A stretch of 44,970 nt of DNA from Balneolaceae bacterium (GTDB taxonomy: Bacteria; Bacteroidota; Rhodothermia; Balneolales; Natronogracilivirgulaceae). The first letter of the stretch is position 1. The number at the start of each line of letters is the position of its first letter. Shown here piece by piece: positions 44,102 to 44,970 of the stretch. Below the pieces are notes generated by a model. That model saw only the letters and a program-made list of their open reading frames with translations, did no database searches and was not told the origin of the DNA. Both the position numbers and the translations under genes were made by a program. The stretch is from contig RECX01000184.1 in the NCBI GenBank assembly GCA_007693825.1, forward strand, positions 1-44,970, written 5' to 3'.

Positions 44102-44640
44102 TTTACGTCCGATCCGTTTTTTTCAAAGTGGGGACGAATCGCATCCAGCAGCGACTCGCAGCTGCGCAGCACAATTTCGTACACCAGTTCAAATCCGTTG
44201 ATACCGCCGTAGTAGGGGTCGGGCACTTCACGGTCGCCGGGCACCGGATCAAAATCGCGCAAGAGGAAGATCTTGCTGCGGTATTGCCCTTTCCGGTCCA
44301 GCCGCTGCAGATCGCGCAGGTTCTCCTTGTCCATGGCAATCACCAGATCGAAATACTCCAGGTCGGAGTACTCGAATTTGCGCGCCTTGGACTTGAGGGT
44401 CACCCCGTTCTGGTCGGCGACCATCCGGCTTTTACTGTTGGCCGGTTCCCCCACATGATATGCGGCCGTGCCGGCAGAGTCCACTTCCACCAGAGAAGAA
44501 AACCCGTTTTTAGTGATGATGTGCTGGAAAACGCCCTCCGCCGTCGGGCTGCGGCAGATATTCCCGAGGCATACGAAACAGATGCGGAGCGGGTCTTGGG
44601 CTGTAATAGTTCTGAGGTCCAAGTTGGTAACCTTTTGCAT
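44098..44640 (-). CDS. Low-molecular-weight protein-tyrosine-phosphatase family protein
   Basis: The product is 180 residues. The P-loop is FVCLGNICRSPTAEG, a CX5R motif with Cys24 nucleophile and Arg30. The general-acid loop is VPDPYYGG with Asp141, and DSAGTAAYHVGEPAN is also typical. The family dephosphorylates phosphotyrosine or small ester phosphates; human LMW-PTP-A is known to act on protein-bound ribulosamine 5-phosphate. Here the gene overlaps a fructosamine-kinase-family gene by 4 bp, so sugar-adduct repair is a likely role. The N-terminal 17 residues before LRICFVC are slightly longer than usual. It is the first gene of the pair. Confidence 0.93.
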   Translation of the reverse strand: MQKVTNLDLRTITAQDPLRICFVCLGNICRSPTAEGVFQHIITKNGFSSLVEVDSAGTAAYHVGEPANSKSRMVADQNGVTLKSKARKFEYSDLEYFDLVIAMDKENLRDLQRLDRKGQYRSKIFLLRDFDPVPGDREVPDPYYGGINGFELVYEIVLRSCESLLDAIRPHFEKNGSDVK

Positions 44641-44918
44641 AATAGTATGTTATGTGTTTTCGGGCGTCACAGTCCGGGACGCCGGGTGTCGCTTGCAATC
44701 AATTCTGCAATAAAAAAGCCACTTTTTTTATAATTTTCCAATGATCTATTTTTTATTGCTGCCGGATGCGTTTAGTTTCCTGTTCAGGGTTGAAACAGTT
44801 AATGAGGTGTGCATGCATCCAGTGGTGCATGTTATCCGGGCAGGCTAATGCTGTCTTGAAAGTTTCGTATATTAACGCTCTTGCAAAAAATCAAATGTAG
44901 CGAACCCCTTCTCGATGT
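44641..44918. other. Divergent AT-rich region at the right edge
   Basis: This 278-bp stretch separates the minus-strand phosphatase gene and a plus-strand gene. It contains a hairpin CATGCA-tccagtgg-TGCATG (44812-44831) and TATATTAA near 44869. No full promoter consensus was recognised. Confidence 0.4.
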
Positions 44919-44970
44919 ATGAGTAAGAAATTCAAGGAAGTCAAACAGTTACAGTACGCCAAAGCGGAAC
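44919..44970 (+). CDS. Start of a gene cut by the window edge, possibly isoleucyl-tRNA synthetase
   Basis: ATG at 44919 opens a frame reading MSKKFKEVKQLQYAKAE to the window end. The MSKKF...K.L start resembles the N-terminus of Bacteroidota isoleucyl-tRNA synthetases from memory, but 17 residues are too few to decide. An overlapping ATG at 44915 stops after three codons. Confidence 0.35.
   Translation, partial: MSKKFKEVKQLQYAKAE

Noticed and set aside
44700-44900. T-box leader for the right-edge gene
   Set aside because: Only a simple CATGCA/TGCATG hairpin was seen; no T-box sequence or terminator-antiterminator pair could be recognised.

Overview
The window looks like a chromosomal segment from a GC-rich member of the Bacteroidota/Balneolota group. 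The evidence is three SusC/SusD outer-membrane import pairs, many outer-membrane lipoproteins, a TPR-DUF4292-EnvC-like gene cluster of the kind seen in Bacteroidota, start codons that often lack a strong Shine-Dalgarno, and two TAnnTTTG-type -7 promoter boxes. The genus is not certain. No phage, transposase, CRISPR array, rRNA or tRNA was seen. Antisense ORFs are long and numerous because GC is high, and most of the ORF track is shadow.

Layout. 1-4.0 kb (minus): a metal-dependent amidohydrolase is translationally coupled to an outer-membrane protein of unknown function. Downstream is a lipase-like alpha/beta hydrolase that runs off the left edge and is missing from the ORF track. 4.2-5.8 kb (minus): a YdjM-type membrane hydrolase and a DoxX protein, separated by a strong terminator. 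5.8-6.26 kb: no gene, but a dense run of hairpins including a clear plus-strand terminator, a good candidate for a small RNA or attenuator leader. 6.26-7.3 kb (plus): a secreted DUF1684 protein. 7.4-9.8 kb (minus): a GlsB/YeaQ membrane protein, DNA polymerase X and methylmalonyl-CoA epimerase in one operon. 10.1-17.7 kb (plus): AddB and AddA, the subunits of a double-strand-break repair helicase-nuclease, followed by a large secreted M14 metallocarboxypeptidase (17.9-20.8 kb).

20.9-36.8 kb (mostly minus): three SusC-SusD pairs with a plus-strand M23 peptidase lipoprotein between pairs II and III. No glycoside hydrolase, polysaccharide lyase, sulfatase or hybrid regulator accompanies them. The only nearby degradative enzymes are peptidases, which leans towards RagAB-like peptide uptake rather than glycan use (inference). 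37.2-38.5 kb (minus): a DUF819 membrane protein. 38.6-43.1 kb (minus): a compact cell-envelope operon of TPR lipoprotein, DUF4292 lipoprotein, EnvC-like murein hydrolase activator and a small four-helix membrane protein. 43.2-44.6 kb (minus): an overlapping low-molecular-weight phosphatase and fructosamine-kinase pair, likely a protein-deglycation unit. The right edge holds the first codons of a plus-strand gene, possibly ileS.

Two patterns are not explained by the gene list. Short tandem repeats of 15-18 bp sit next to the start codons of four genes (lipase, DoxX, addB, addA). Low-complexity, partly tandem-repeat-built linkers are inserted into three consecutive proteins (AddB, AddA and the M14 peptidase).
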